A DNA stretch of 64,000 bases, from NCBI GenBank assembly GCA_963711315.1, contig CAVQDQ010000003.1:682001-746000 (forward strand), given 5' to 3'. A program made the position numbers and the translations under genes. The stretch is from PALSA-612 sp963711315 (GTDB lineage Bacteria > Actinomycetota > Thermoleophilia > Gaiellales > Gaiellaceae). Shown here one piece after another: positions 7,954 to 16,150 of this stretch. The first letter of the stretch is position 1. The number at the start of each line of letters is the position of its first letter. The notes beneath the pieces are model-generated. The model saw only the letters and a program-made list of their open reading frames with translations, did no database searches and was not told the origin of the DNA.

Positions 7954-9048
7954 ATGGCGCACCGCGTGACCCTCATTCCCGGCGACGGCACCGGGCCCGA
8001 GCTGACGGAAGCGACGCGCCGCGTGCTCGAGGCGACGGGCGTCGCGTTCGAATGGGATCTGCAGGAGGCCGGCGCGGACGTGATGGAAGCGCACGGCGGC
8101 AACCCGCTGCCGGAGGAGACGCTGGCCTCGATCCGTGACACAGGCGTTGCCCTCAAAGGGCCGATCACGACGCCGATCGGCACGGGCTTTCGCTCCGTGA
8201 ACGTCGCGCTCCGCCACGAGCTGAACCTCTACGCCTGTCTGCGGCCTTGCAAGACCTACCCCGGCGTGAGAACACGCTACGAGGCTGTCGACGTCGTCAT
8301 CGTCCGTGAGAACACCGAGGACCTCTACGCCGGCATCGAGTTCGAGTCCGGCAGCGAGGCCGCGCAGGAGCTGATCGCGACGCTCAGCCGGCTGCAGCCC
8401 AAGCAGGTGAGCCCGAAGTCCGGCATCTCGATCAAGCCCATGAGCCCCGAGGCCTCGGAGCGGATCATCCGCTTCGCGTTCGACTACGCGCGCGCACAGG
8501 GACGCGGCGCCGTCCACTGCGTGACGAAGGCCAACATCATGAAGCACACGGACGGGCTCTTCCTCGAGGTCTTCCGGCACGTCGCCCCCGAGTACTCCGA
8601 CGTCGAGCCGCGGGAGAATCTCGTCGACGCCATCTGCATGGGTCTCGTGCAGCGGCCCGAGGAGTACGACGTGCTCGTGCTGCCGAACCTCTACGGCGAC
8701 ATCGTCTCCGACCTCGCAGCAGGCCTCGTCGGCGGCCTGGGCGTCGCGCCGGGCGCGAACATCGGCGCGGACGCGGCCGTCTTCGAAGCGACGCACGGCT
8801 CGGCACCGAAGTACCGGGGCCAGAACAAGGTCAACCCGATCGCCATGATCCTCTCGGGGAAGCTCATGCTCGAGCACCTCGAAGAGCCCGGGGCAGCGGC
8901 GCGACTGGAGAGCGCCGTCGCAGCCGTCGTCGCCGAGGGAAAGAGCCTCACGTACGACATGAAGCCGATGCGCGACGACCCGACGGCCGTCGGCACGAGC
9001 GAGGTCGCCGACGCGATCATCGACAAGCTCGGCGCACTCGTCACATGA
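7954..9048 (+). CDS. icd: isocitrate dehydrogenase, NAD-type (isocitrate/isopropylmalate family)
   Basis: Oxidative decarboxylation of isocitrate to 2-oxoglutarate. The 364-residue protein begins VTLIPGDGTGPELT and has the substrate loop TTPIGTGFRSVNVALR, the phrase VVIVRENTEDLYAGIE, the CVTKANIMKHTDGLF segment and the metal-binding DIVSDLAAGLVGGLG. The ATHGSAPKYRGQNKVNP region near residue 280 carries the cofactor determinants and resembles NAD-dependent isocitrate dehydrogenases rather than 3-isopropylmalate dehydrogenase. Context also favours a TCA enzyme: malate dehydrogenase follows with an ATGA overlap, and citrate synthase is divergent. Cofactor choice is inference. TAGAGT lies 11 nt before the ATG. 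Confidence 0.88.
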   Translation: MAHRVTLIPGDGTGPELTEATRRVLEATGVAFEWDLQEAGADVMEAHGGNPLPEETLASIRDTGVALKGPITTPIGTGFRSVNVALRHELNLYACLRPCKTYPGVRTRYEAVDVVIVRENTEDLYAGIEFESGSEAAQELIATLSRLQPKQVSPKSGISIKPMSPEASERIIRFAFDYARAQGRGAVHCVTKANIMKHTDGLFLEVFRHVAPEYSDVEPRENLVDAICMGLVQRPEEYDVLVLPNLYGDIVSDLAAGLVGGLGVAPGANIGADAAVFEATHGSAPKYRGQNKVNPIAMILSGKLMLEHLEEPGAAARLESAVAAVVAEGKSLTYDMKPMRDDPTAVGTSEVADAIIDKLGALVT

Positions 9049-9971
9049 GGCGGAAGGTCACCGTCATCGGCGCGGGCAACGTCGGCGCCACGTGCGCGCA
9101 GGAGGTCGCCCGCCGCGACTACGCAGACGTCGTGCTCGTCGACATCATCCAGAACTTCCCGCAGGGCAAGGCGCTCGACATGAACCAGGCGGCAGCGGTG
9201 CTGTCGTACGAGCCGAACATCACGGGAGCGAACGACTACAGGGAGACTGCGCGCTCGGACGTGATCGTCGTCACGGCCGGCAGGCCGCGCGCACCGGGGA
9301 TGAGCCGCGACGACCTCGTGACGACGAACGAAGCCATCGTCGCCGCCGTCACGAAGGATGCGGTGAAGCGCTCGCCGAAGGCGACGGTCGTCGTCGTCTC
9401 GAACCCGCTCGATGCGATGTGCCACGTCGCCAAGGCTGTCTCCAAGCTGCCGCGCGAGCGTGTCGTCGGCATGGCGGGCATCCTCGACACCGCCCGCTTC
9501 CGTGCGTTCGTCGCCTGGGAGACGGGCGCATCGATCAAGGACGTGCAGACGATGGTGCTCGGAGGCCACGGCGACCAGATGGTCCCCGTCGTCTCGGCCA
9601 CCACGGTGGGCGGCGTGCCGCTGACAGAGCTCGCGTCGAAGGCGCGAATCGCGAAGCTCGTGCAGCGCACGCGCGTCGGGGGCGGCGAGATCGTCAACCT
9701 GCTCGGCACATCCGCCTGGTACGCGCCCGGCGCTGCGGCCGCGCAGATGGTGGACGCCATCCTGCTCGACGAGAAGCGCATCCTCCCTTGCACGGCCCTG
9801 CTCGAGGGCGAGTACGGCATCAAGGGCCTGTACATGGGCGTCCCGGTGAAGCTCGGTGCGGCCGGCATCGAGGAGATCGTCAAGCTCGGCCTGTCGGCCG
9901 AGGAGAAGAAGGCGCTGCGGGCATCGGCGGCCGCCGTCCGCGACGTCGTTTCCGTCCTAACGCACAAGTAA
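9045..9971 (+). CDS. mdh: malate dehydrogenase
   Basis: NAD-dependent oxidation of malate to oxaloacetate. The 308-residue protein belongs to the LDH-like malate dehydrogenase group. Visible: Rossmann motif VIGAGNVGATCA (residues 6-17), the substrate arginines in AGRPRAPGMSRDDLV (about residues 80-95), VSNPLDAM with the middle Asn, Arg in AGILDTARFR, and the catalytic His in LGGHGDQMVP (about residue 178). The GRPR..GMSR spacing fits malate rather than lactate. It overlaps icd by ATGA, so the two TCA enzymes are co-translated. Confidence 0.94.
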   Translation: MRRKVTVIGAGNVGATCAQEVARRDYADVVLVDIIQNFPQGKALDMNQAAAVLSYEPNITGANDYRETARSDVIVVTAGRPRAPGMSRDDLVTTNEAIVAAVTKDAVKRSPKATVVVVSNPLDAMCHVAKAVSKLPRERVVGMAGILDTARFRAFVAWETGASIKDVQTMVLGGHGDQMVPVVSATTVGGVPLTELASKARIAKLVQRTRVGGGEIVNLLGTSAWYAPGAAAAQMVDAILLDEKRILPCTALLEGEYGIKGLYMGVPVKLGAAGIEEIVKLGLSAEEKKALRASAAAVRDVVSVLTHK

Positions 9972-9993
9972 CAGCCTCGCAACGCGCGCCAGC

Positions 9994-9999
9994 TACCCT
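9994..9999 (+). promoter_or_regulatory. -10 element of SDR gene, leaderless type
   Basis: TACCCT ends 8 nt before the GTG at 10008. The 36-nt mdh-SDR gap holds no ribosome binding site, so the SDR gene seems to have its own leaderless promoter rather than depending on mdh. Confidence 0.45.
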
Positions 10000-10007
10000 C
10001 CGCAGCC

Positions 10008-10751
10008 GTGGACCTGGAGCTCAAAGGCCGGACGGCCATCGTCTGCGGCGCATCGGCGGGCATCGGCCTCGGCATCGCCGAGGCACTCGCAGAGGAAGGC
10101 GCGAACGTCGCGATGTTCGCCCGGCGGCGCGACGCCCTCGAGCGCGAAGCCGAGCGGCTAGGAGCTCTCGCCGTGCGCGGCGACGTCACCGTCCCCGCCG
10201 ACCTGGAACGGCTTGTCGAGAGGACGCTGCAGGCCTTTGGCGGTATCGACATCGTCGTCAACAACTCGGGCGGCCCCCCAAGAACGTCCGCGCTCGAGAT
10301 GGACGAGGAGTCGATAGAGGCGACGGTCCAGCTACTGCTGGTCTCCGCCGTGCGACTGACCGCGCTCTGCCTCCCCCACCTCGAAGAGTCGGGACACGGT
10401 CGCATCGTGACGATCACCTCGAGCACGGTGAAGGAGCCCGTCGACAACCTCGCGCTCTCGAACACCGTTCGACCAGGGGTCGTCGGCTGGTCGAAAACGC
10501 TCTCGCGCGAGCTCGGGCCCAAGGGCATCACCGTCAACTGCATCGCGCCGGGCCGGATCGACACGGAGCGGCTGAAGGAGGTCTATCCGGACGGCCCTAC
10601 CGAAGCCGACCTCGCCACCATCCCGCTGCGCCGCCTGGGAACACCGCGCGAGATCGGCGATCTCGTCGCGTTCCTCTGCTCCGACCGCGGCGCCTACGTC
10701 TCCGGCGCGACGATCCCCGTCGACGGCGGCCTGCTCCGCTCGCTGCTCTAG
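10008..10751 (+). CDS. SDR family protein without the catalytic Tyr
   Basis: A 247-residue short-chain dehydrogenase/reductase fold, resembling the BKR-like group of 3-oxoacyl-ACP reductases. The nucleotide motif is ASAGIGLGIA (classical TGxxxGxG changed to GASAGIG), followed by NNSGG where NNAG is usual. The catalytic Ser lies in TITSSTVKEP. The expected Tyr-x-x-x-Lys is replaced: the stretch NLALSNTVRPGVVGWSKTL has Asn/Ser where Tyr should be. The C-terminal VSGATIPVDGGLLRSLL is typical of the superfamily. Substrate unknown. It is either a reductase with different chemistry or a non-catalytic binding protein. Confidence 0.8.
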   Translation: MDLELKGRTAIVCGASAGIGLGIAEALAEEGANVAMFARRRDALEREAERLGALAVRGDVTVPADLERLVERTLQAFGGIDIVVNNSGGPPRTSALEMDEESIEATVQLLLVSAVRLTALCLPHLEESGHGRIVTITSSTVKEPVDNLALSNTVRPGVVGWSKTLSRELGPKGITVNCIAPGRIDTERLKEVYPDGPTEADLATIPLRRLGTPREIGDLVAFLCSDRGAYVSGATIPVDGGLLRSLL

Positions 10752-10757
10752 GGCCTG

Positions 10758-11760
10758 ATGCGAAAGCTCCTCAGCCCCGGGCGGCTGCTCCTCGCGGGCG
10801 CCATCCTCGCCCTCATCGCGTTCGGCGTACTGTGGCTCGGGCCGTCCGACGACTATCTTCTGCTGCCGGACGAAGCGCATCCCGTAGCGCCGCTCGTCAC
10901 CGTCGAGACGCCGAAGCGAGGCGGCGGCAAGGACGGGGTCTACTTCGTCGATCTGATCCAGAAGCGGGCGTCGCTGCTGGAGAGCATCTTTCCGAGCATC
11001 CGAGACGGCTCGACCCTCGTGCCCTCAGTCGCGCGTGAATCCGCACGGGATAGCCGAGTCCGTGCGCCGCCAGGCCGATCTCGGCCAGATGGCGCGCTCG
11101 CAAGAGATCGCAGCGGCCGTGGCGCTGCGCGAGCTGGGCTACCACGTGCGGGTACGCGAGAACGGCGCCTTCGTCGCCAGCGTGTACAGCGATCTCCCGG
11201 CGTTCGGCAAGGTCGTGCCTGGCGAGGTGATCGTGGCGGTCGACGGCCGTCCAGTTCGCTCGACCCTCGACCTGCAAGAGCTGATCGCAGTGAACAAGCC
11301 GGGGACGCCGCTCACGCTCACGTTGCGTCATTCCAAGGGGCAGCGGAAGGTGCGTTTGAAGACCGCGCCCAATCCGGAAGACCCCAAGCGGTCGGTGATC
11401 GGCGTGCTGGTCGAGCCCGCTGCGGACATCCGGCTGCCGATCGACGTGTCCATCGACGCCGGCAACATCGGAGGGCCGTCGGCGGGCCTGGCGTTCGCGC
11501 TCGACGTGATGGAGAAGCTCGGCAAGGACGTCGACGGCGGACACAAGATCGCCGCCACCGGGGAGCTCGCGCTCGACGGCTCCGTGCTGCCGATCGGCGG
11601 GATCAAGCAGAAGACGATCGGCGCGCGGGCCGCGGGCGTCGACGCGTTCCTGGTTCCGGTCGACAACGTGGCCGAGGCCAGGAAGAACGCGGACGGTCTC
11701 CGCATCATCCCGGTGACCACCGTCTCGCAGGCCGTGAAGGCGCTTTCCAAGCTCCCGTAG
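10758..11760 (+). CDS. Lon-like PDZ serine protease (S16), frameshifted near 11,028
   Basis: Membrane-anchored protease of the actinobacterial PDZ/Lon-proteolytic family (YlbL-like). ATG 10758 gives a transmembrane anchor at residues 10-30. The first frame runs to DGSTLVP; the protein then continues in another frame as NPHGIAESVRRQADLGQMA, so one base was lost or gained between about 11022 and 11034. Then come a PDZ domain (GAFVASVYSDLPAFGKVVPGE..., about residues 120-190) and the Lon-type S16 domain with catalytic Ser in GGPSAGLAFAL and Lys in GGIKQKTIGA. About 333 residues after repair, the normal family size. Confidence 0.8.
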
Positions 11761-11822
11761 CAACTCGCTGTCGTCCGGAATGAATACGCCGGAAATAGCG
11801 GGAAGAACGTCGCGCGGGTCTC

Positions 11823-11852
11823 TTGAATCCACCGCCCCCAGATCCCTAGTAT
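11823..11852 (+). promoter_or_regulatory. sigma-70 type promoter
   Basis: TTGAAT (11823-11828), an 18-nt spacer and TAGTAT (11847-11852). The predicted start near 11859 gives a leader of about 34 nt that contains the short hairpin CGGAC-TT-GTCCG and an AGGGGAG ribosome binding site just before ATG 11893. Unlike many genes here, this one looks leadered. Confidence 0.55.
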
Positions 11853-11892
11853 CCGGACTTGTCCGATCGTCCGAGGCAGTAGAGCAGGGGAG

Positions 11893-12096
11893 ATGAACAG
11901 CAACTCTACTAGAGTACGTTGTGAAGACTGCTATTTTCGCCACGCAGAGCTGTGCGCGCTCCAGGTCAATGAGGCATGCCCGACCTTCCGGCCGCACGCA
12001 AACGGCGCTCTCGCGCGACAGCTACCGCTTCGCCTCGCCGCGCGTCCGCTCGACGAGGTCGTTCGCGCCGCCCAGCTGAAGGTCGCCGCCGCTTAG
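11893..12096 (+). CDS. small Cys-rich protein of unknown function
   Basis: A 67-residue protein with four cysteines in the first 30 residues: CEDCYFRHAELCALQVNEAC. The spacing C-x2-C-x8-C-x7-C suggests a small zinc or iron-sulfur site; three more residues resemble a CxxC treble-clef opening. The rest is a short amphipathic C-terminal helix. It has a good AGGGGAG site, 5 nt from the ATG, and a clear upstream promoter, so it is probably a real gene. Its stop overlaps that of the converging aminotransferase by 4 bp. Function not recognised. Confidence 0.65.
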   Translation: MNSNSTRVRCEDCYFRHAELCALQVNEACPTFRPHANGALARQLPLRLAARPLDEVVRAAQLKVAAA

Positions 12097-13175
12097 GCGA
12101 CGGCCGCAGCGCGAGCCCCGGCCAGCCGCGCGACGCCTTCCTCGATCTCGTCCGGTGATGCGAAGCTGAACGCGAGGCGCGCCGAGCCCTGGCCGTCCTC
12201 CGGACGGAGGAAGAAGTCGCCGCCCGGGACAAACGTCACGCCCGCTTCCTCGCCCGCCGCGAGGAGCTCGCGCGCTTCCAACTCGCCCGGCAAGTCGAGC
12301 CACAGGAAATAGCCTCCGGCCGGAGTGCTCCACGACGCCTCGGGAAGCTCCCGCTCCAGCGCCGCCAGCAGTGCGTCACGGCGTAGCCGCAGTAGACCGC
12401 AGACCCGCTCGACGTTCGGCTCCAGCAGGCCCCGGTGCAGGAACTCGAAGACGATCGCCTGGGTGGAGAAGGCCGGCGAGAGGTACGTGCCGGCCGCGAC
12501 GGCCTCGAGCGCGGCAGCCAGTTCGGTGGGAACGACGAGATAGCCCACGCGCAGGCCGGGCGCGACGATCTTCGAGAATGACGACGAGTAGACGACGCGG
12601 GCGCCTCCGCTCAGCTCTAGCAGCGACGGAACGTCGTCACCCTCGAAGCGCACCAGCCGGTACGGGTCGTCCTCGACGATCAGCAGGTCGTGGGCGTCGG
12701 CCAGCTCGAGCAGCCGCCGGCGGCGCTCGACCGTGATCGTGCGCCCGGCGGGGTTCTGGAACGTGGGCAGGAGATAGAGCAGCGCAGGCCGTCGGTCACG
12801 GGCGAGCTCTTCCTCGAGCGCCTCCGGGTCGATGCCTTCCGCGTCGTGGGGGATGCCGGCGGCCTCGATGCCCCGCCTGGAGGCGATGTGGAGGGCGCGG
12901 TCGTACGTCGGAGCCTCGACGAGCAGGCGCCGCTCGGCCGAGAACCGCCCCACCAGCAGGTCGAGGCCCTGGAGGGAGCCGTTCGTCAGCACGATCTGGC
13001 CCGTGGCCACGCCGTGCCGGCCGGCGAGCCACTCGCGCAGCGGCCCGTAACCGCCGGGCGGCCCGTAGTTGAGCGCGGTCTCGCCGTCCCGCTCGAAGAC
13101 CGTTCGTGCACAGTCGGCGAGCTCGCGGACCGGCAGGCACTCGGGCGCCGGGACTCCGCGGGCGAACGAGATCAC
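12093..13175 (-). CDS. PLP-dependent aminotransferase, class I/II
   Basis: A 360-residue fold-type I aminotransferase of the 2-aminoadipate/MocR-catalytic type (LysN-like), without a DNA-binding domain. Motifs: LNYGPPGGYGPLREWLA near the N-terminus, LTNGSLQGLDLL, the PLP-stacking LPTFQNPAGRTI, the Asp/Tyr in IVEDDPYRLVRF, and the Schiff-base Lys in SSSFSKIVAPGLRVGY. The amino donor and acceptor cannot be read from the sequence. The GTG start overlaps the sucD stop (GTGA), placing it at the end of the sucC-methyltransferase-sucD operon. Confidence 0.87.
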   Translation of the reverse strand: MISFARGVPAPECLPVRELADCARTVFERDGETALNYGPPGGYGPLREWLAGRHGVATGQIVLTNGSLQGLDLLVGRFSAERRLLVEAPTYDRALHIASRRGIEAAGIPHDAEGIDPEALEEELARDRRPALLYLLPTFQNPAGRTITVERRRRLLELADAHDLLIVEDDPYRLVRFEGDDVPSLLELSGGARVVYSSSFSKIVAPGLRVGYLVVPTELAAALEAVAAGTYLSPAFSTQAIVFEFLHRGLLEPNVERVCGLLRLRRDALLAALERELPEASWSTPAGGYFLWLDLPGELEARELLAAGEEAGVTFVPGGDFFLRPEDGQGSARLAFSFASPDEIEEGVARLAGARAAAVA

Positions 13176-14042
13176 CTGGCGATCTCGGCGACGATCTGCG
13201 CTGTTTCCGTGGGTGTCGTCCCCACGCGGATGCCGCAGGACTCGAGCACTTCCTTCTTGGCCTGTGCCGTTCCCGAGGTGCCGGAGATGATTGCGCCCGC
13301 ATGGCCCATCGTCTTGCCCGGCGGCGCCGTGAAGCCGGCGATATAGGACACGACCGGCTTCGACATATGGGCCTCGATGTAGCGGGCGGCCTTCTCCTCC
13401 TCGTCGCCGCCGATCTCGCCGACCATGACGACGATCTCGGTCTCATCGTCCGCCTCGAACTTCTCCAGGATGTCGACGAAGGAAGAGCCGACGACCGGAT
13501 CGCCGCCGATGCCGACGATCGTCGAGTTGCCCAGTCCGAGCTGCGTCAGCTCGTGTCCGATCTGGTACGTCAGCGTTCCCGAGCGCGAGACGAGGCCGAC
13601 GGCGCCCTCGGAGAAGATCTCGGCGGGGATGATGCCCGCGTTGGCCTTGCCCGGCGACAGCACGCCCGGGCAGTTCGGTCCCACCAGCGTCAACCCGCGC
13701 GGGCGCGCCGTCCAGTAGACGTGGAGCATGTCGTGCGCCGGTACGCCCTCGGTGATGCACACGATCGTGCCGATGCCCGCCCCCGCCGCCTCGAGGATCG
13801 CGTCCGCCGCGAAGCGGGCAGGGACGAAGACGAGCGACGCTGTTGGCCTCAGCCTGGTCGACCGCTTCCGCAACGGTGTCGAAGACCGGGATCCCCTCCA
13901 CGTCCTCTCCGCCCTTGCCGGGTGTGACGCCCGCGACGACGTTCGTGCCGTAGGCGCGGTTGCGGAGCGTGTGGAACGACCCCTCGCGGCCGGTGATGCC
14001 CTGGACGACCAGGCGCGTGTCGTTGTTGGCGATGATGGCCAT
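13172..14042 (-). CDS. sucD: succinate-CoA ligase alpha subunit, frameshifted near 13,842
   Basis: Binds CoA and carries the phosphohistidine in the succinyl-CoA to succinate step of the TCA cycle. ATG 14042 gives MAIIANNDTRLVVQGITGREG. The frame changes after residues ..DQAEANS, and continues with LVFVPARFAADAILEAAGAG. An extra base around 13838-13846 explains it. The rest is intact: ITEGVPAHDM, LVGPNCPGVLSPGKAN, the catalytic His in GKTMGHAGAII and the C-terminal ETAQIVAEIAR. About 289 residues after repair, the usual length. A TCA enzyme paired with intact sucC is unlikely to be dead, so a sequencing error is favoured. Confidence 0.85.
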
Positions 14043-14682
14043 TACGGTTTCACCGCCCTCAACGCGATGCGCTCGAACGTGATCCAGCCGTCAGCGATGC
14101 GGTCGCCCGCGAGCTCGCGCACCCGGGCGGCGTCGTCTCCCATACAGCCGGTGCGGTCGAGCCACGGCTGGAACTCGACGGGGTAGGAGAAGATCCGGAC
14201 GTCGGCGACGCTCAGCCCGGCGCCTTCTCAGCATCGCTCGCCACTCTTCTTCGGTGTAGGAGCGGACGTGTGACGGATCGCGCAGGCGCTCGGCCTCCTC
14301 GAGGGCCTCGACCGCTGTAGAGGGCGTCGACGACGATGAGGCGGTGGCCGGCCACGCGCGCCATCTCTGCCACGGCCGCCGCGACGTCATCGAAGTGATG
14401 GGCGGCGACGCGCGTGACCACGAGGTCGAGGCTCCCGTCGGCGAACGGCAAGTCCTCGGCACGGCATACGACGTCGGGTTCCATCCCGGGAGCAGCATCG
14501 GTCGTCACGACCTGCAGCCCGGCCTCCCGGAGCCGGCGCGCGACGTGCCCGCCGCCGGTCGCCACGTCGAGCGCCGTCTTCGCGCCGGCGGCCCACTCGA
14601 CGATGAGGTCGAGGTCGGGCCCTTCACGGTGTGCGGCACTGTCGCGGTACGCCGCTGCGCGTTCCGACCAGGAATCGCTCAT
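14042..14682 (-). pseudogene. SAM-dependent methyltransferase between sucC and sucD, two frameshifts
   Basis: Class I methyltransferase (Methyltransf_11/UbiE-like). ATG 14682 overlaps the sucC stop (ATGA), and its inferred TAA overlaps the sucD ATG (TAATG), so it is fully built into the operon. Seen: SAM motif I ALDVATGGGHVARRL, an acidic residue after strand 2 (VVTTDAAPGM), CRAEDLPFADGSLDLVV and MARVAGHRLIVVD. A slip near 14310 leads to EALEEAERLRDPSHVRSYT, and another near 14222 to GLSVADVRIFSYPVEFQPW ... IADGWITFERIAL. About 213 residues after repair. Substrate unknown. Confidence 0.7.
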
Positions 14683-15824
14683 GCCTTCGCCAGCTCCACG
14701 GCCTTGCGCGCGGCGTCGAGCATGGTCGGCTCCACGTGGAGGTTCGACGGCGCGGCCTCCGTGAGCAGCCGCCTCCCCTCCTCCGCGTTCGTACCGTCCA
14801 GCCGGACGACGATCGGCAGCTCGATGTTCATCTGCGAGAGCGCCTGCAGGATTCCCCGGGCCACCTCGTCGCAGCGCGTGATGCCTCCGAAGACGTTGAA
14901 GAGGATCGCCTTCACCTGCGGGTCGGCGGTGATCACCTCCAGCGCGTCGACGACTCCCTGGGCGTCGCCGCCGCCACCGAGGTCGCAGAAGTTCGCTGCG
15001 CGGCCGCCCGCCAGGCCTACGACGTCGAGCGTCGACATGACAAGGCCGGCGCCGTTGCCGAGGATGCCCACCTCGCCGTCGAGCTTCACGTAGGTGACGT
15101 CCTTCTCGCGCGCCGCGCGCTCCTCCGGCGGATAGGCGTCGAGGTCGAGCATCTCGGCGATGTCGGGGTGGCGGTAGAGCGCGTTGTCGTCGACCGTGAA
15201 CTTCGAGTCGAGCGCATGCACCGCGCCGTCCGGCTTGACGATGAGCGGGTTGATCTCGCAGAGCATCGCGTCGCATTTGACGAAGCACTCGTAGAGCTTC
15301 TGTGCGATGGCCGCGATCTGCTTCTGCTCGTCTGGATCCTCGACGCCGGCGCCGAACAGCAGCCGGCGTCCGTGCCACGGCTGGAAGCTCTCGAGTGCAT
15401 CGACGTGCAGCCGCACGAGTTTCTGGGGGTGGGTCGCTGCTACTTCCTCGATGTCGATCCCGCCCTCGGTCGTGAACATGAAGAGAGGCTGTTTCGCGCC
15501 TCGGTCGAACGTCAGCGACAGGTAGTACTCGCGCTCGATGTCGGAGGCTTGCTCGATCCACAGCCTACGGACGACGTGACCGCCGATGTCCATGCCGAGG
15601 ATGCCCTGCGCGTGGCCTTCGGCCTCTTCTGGAGTCGCGGCGAGCTTGATGCCGCCGGCCTTGCCGCGGCCGCCCGTCAACACCTGCGCCTTGACGACGA
15701 CCTGACCGCCGAGCTCCTCGGCTGCTTGCCTCGCCTCGGTCGGCGTCGTCGCGACGCGACCTTCGGAGACCGGAATGCCGAAGCGGCGGAAGAGCTCCTT
15801 GCCCTGATGCTCGTAGAGGTCCAT
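14679..15824 (-). CDS. sucC: succinate-CoA ligase [ADP-forming] beta subunit
   Basis: Nucleotide-binding ATP-grasp subunit of succinyl-CoA synthetase. The 381-residue product starts MDLYEHQGKELFRRFGIPV, which fixes the start at ATG 15824 rather than an upstream in-frame codon. Motifs: VVKAQVLTGGRGKAGGIKLA, CDAMLCEINPLIV (metal-binding Glu and Asn), NGAGLVMSTLDVV and AILFNVFGGITRCDEVA. TAGACT lies 10 nt before the ATG, hinting at a near-leaderless start. First gene of the operon sucC-methyltransferase-sucD-aminotransferase. Confidence 0.95.
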   Translation of the reverse strand: MDLYEHQGKELFRRFGIPVSEGRVATTPTEARQAAEELGGQVVVKAQVLTGGRGKAGGIKLAATPEEAEGHAQGILGMDIGGHVVRRLWIEQASDIEREYYLSLTFDRGAKQPLFMFTTEGGIDIEEVAATHPQKLVRLHVDALESFQPWHGRRLLFGAGVEDPDEQKQIAAIAQKLYECFVKCDAMLCEINPLIVKPDGAVHALDSKFTVDDNALYRHPDIAEMLDLDAYPPEERAAREKDVTYVKLDGEVGILGNGAGLVMSTLDVVGLAGGRAANFCDLGGGGDAQGVVDALEVITADPQVKAILFNVFGGITRCDEVARGILQALSQMNIELPIVVRLDGTNAEEGRRLLTEAAPSNLHVEPTMLDAARKAVELAKA

Positions 15825-15915
15825 TGCGCGGGCGAGTCTACGCGTTTGCAGGCGCCCCACTTCGGGGATACAGGCTTCCTACTAGACTCGATCATCCCAC
15901 GAGGAGGAGGCACGA

Positions 15916-16074
15916 ATGGACGAGCCCCGCAATCCCCTGACCGACGACGAGATCGTCACCACGCCGCTCGCAGGCAGCCGCTCGCGTTCCGAGACCGACG
16001 ACGCCGACACGAACGACACGGACGTCGACACGGACGAAACCGACGCCGACGCCGATAGCGACGACGCGTCGTAG
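15916..16074 (+). CDS. small Asp/Thr-rich acidic peptide, possible peptide substrate
   Basis: A 52-residue open frame with a strong GAGGAGGAGG ribosome binding site, 6 nt before ATG 15916. The N-terminal half reads like a leader (NPLTDDEIVTTPLAG), then comes a short SRSRS patch, and the last 25 residues are almost only Asp and Thr with a few Ser, Ala, Asn and Val (DTNDTDVDTDETDADAD). It lies directly before a JmjC/cupin-4 oxygenase on the same strand. The leader-plus-low-complexity-core layout resembles a peptide that is hydroxylated or otherwise modified, but this is inference; it could also be a metal- or cation-binding small protein. Confidence 0.6.
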   Translation: MDEPRNPLTDDEIVTTPLAGSRSRSETDDADTNDTDVDTDETDADADSDDAS

Positions 16075-16150
16075 CACCGGCGCGCTCGCGCGCTGCATCG
16101 AGCCCACTGGGGACGGCGAGTTCCTGGCCGGGGTTTTCGAGCGAGAGCCG

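Noticed and set aside
9092..11038. Long plus-strand open frame (648 codons) across mdh and the SDR
   Set aside because: Low-complexity Arg/Ala/Gly translation in a frame overlapping two well-supported enzymes; no start signal.
10758..11760. Programmed frameshift in the Lon-like protease
   Set aside because: No slippery heptamer or downstream structure stands out at 11022-11034, and similar slips occur in many unrelated genes here. A sequencing error is simpler.
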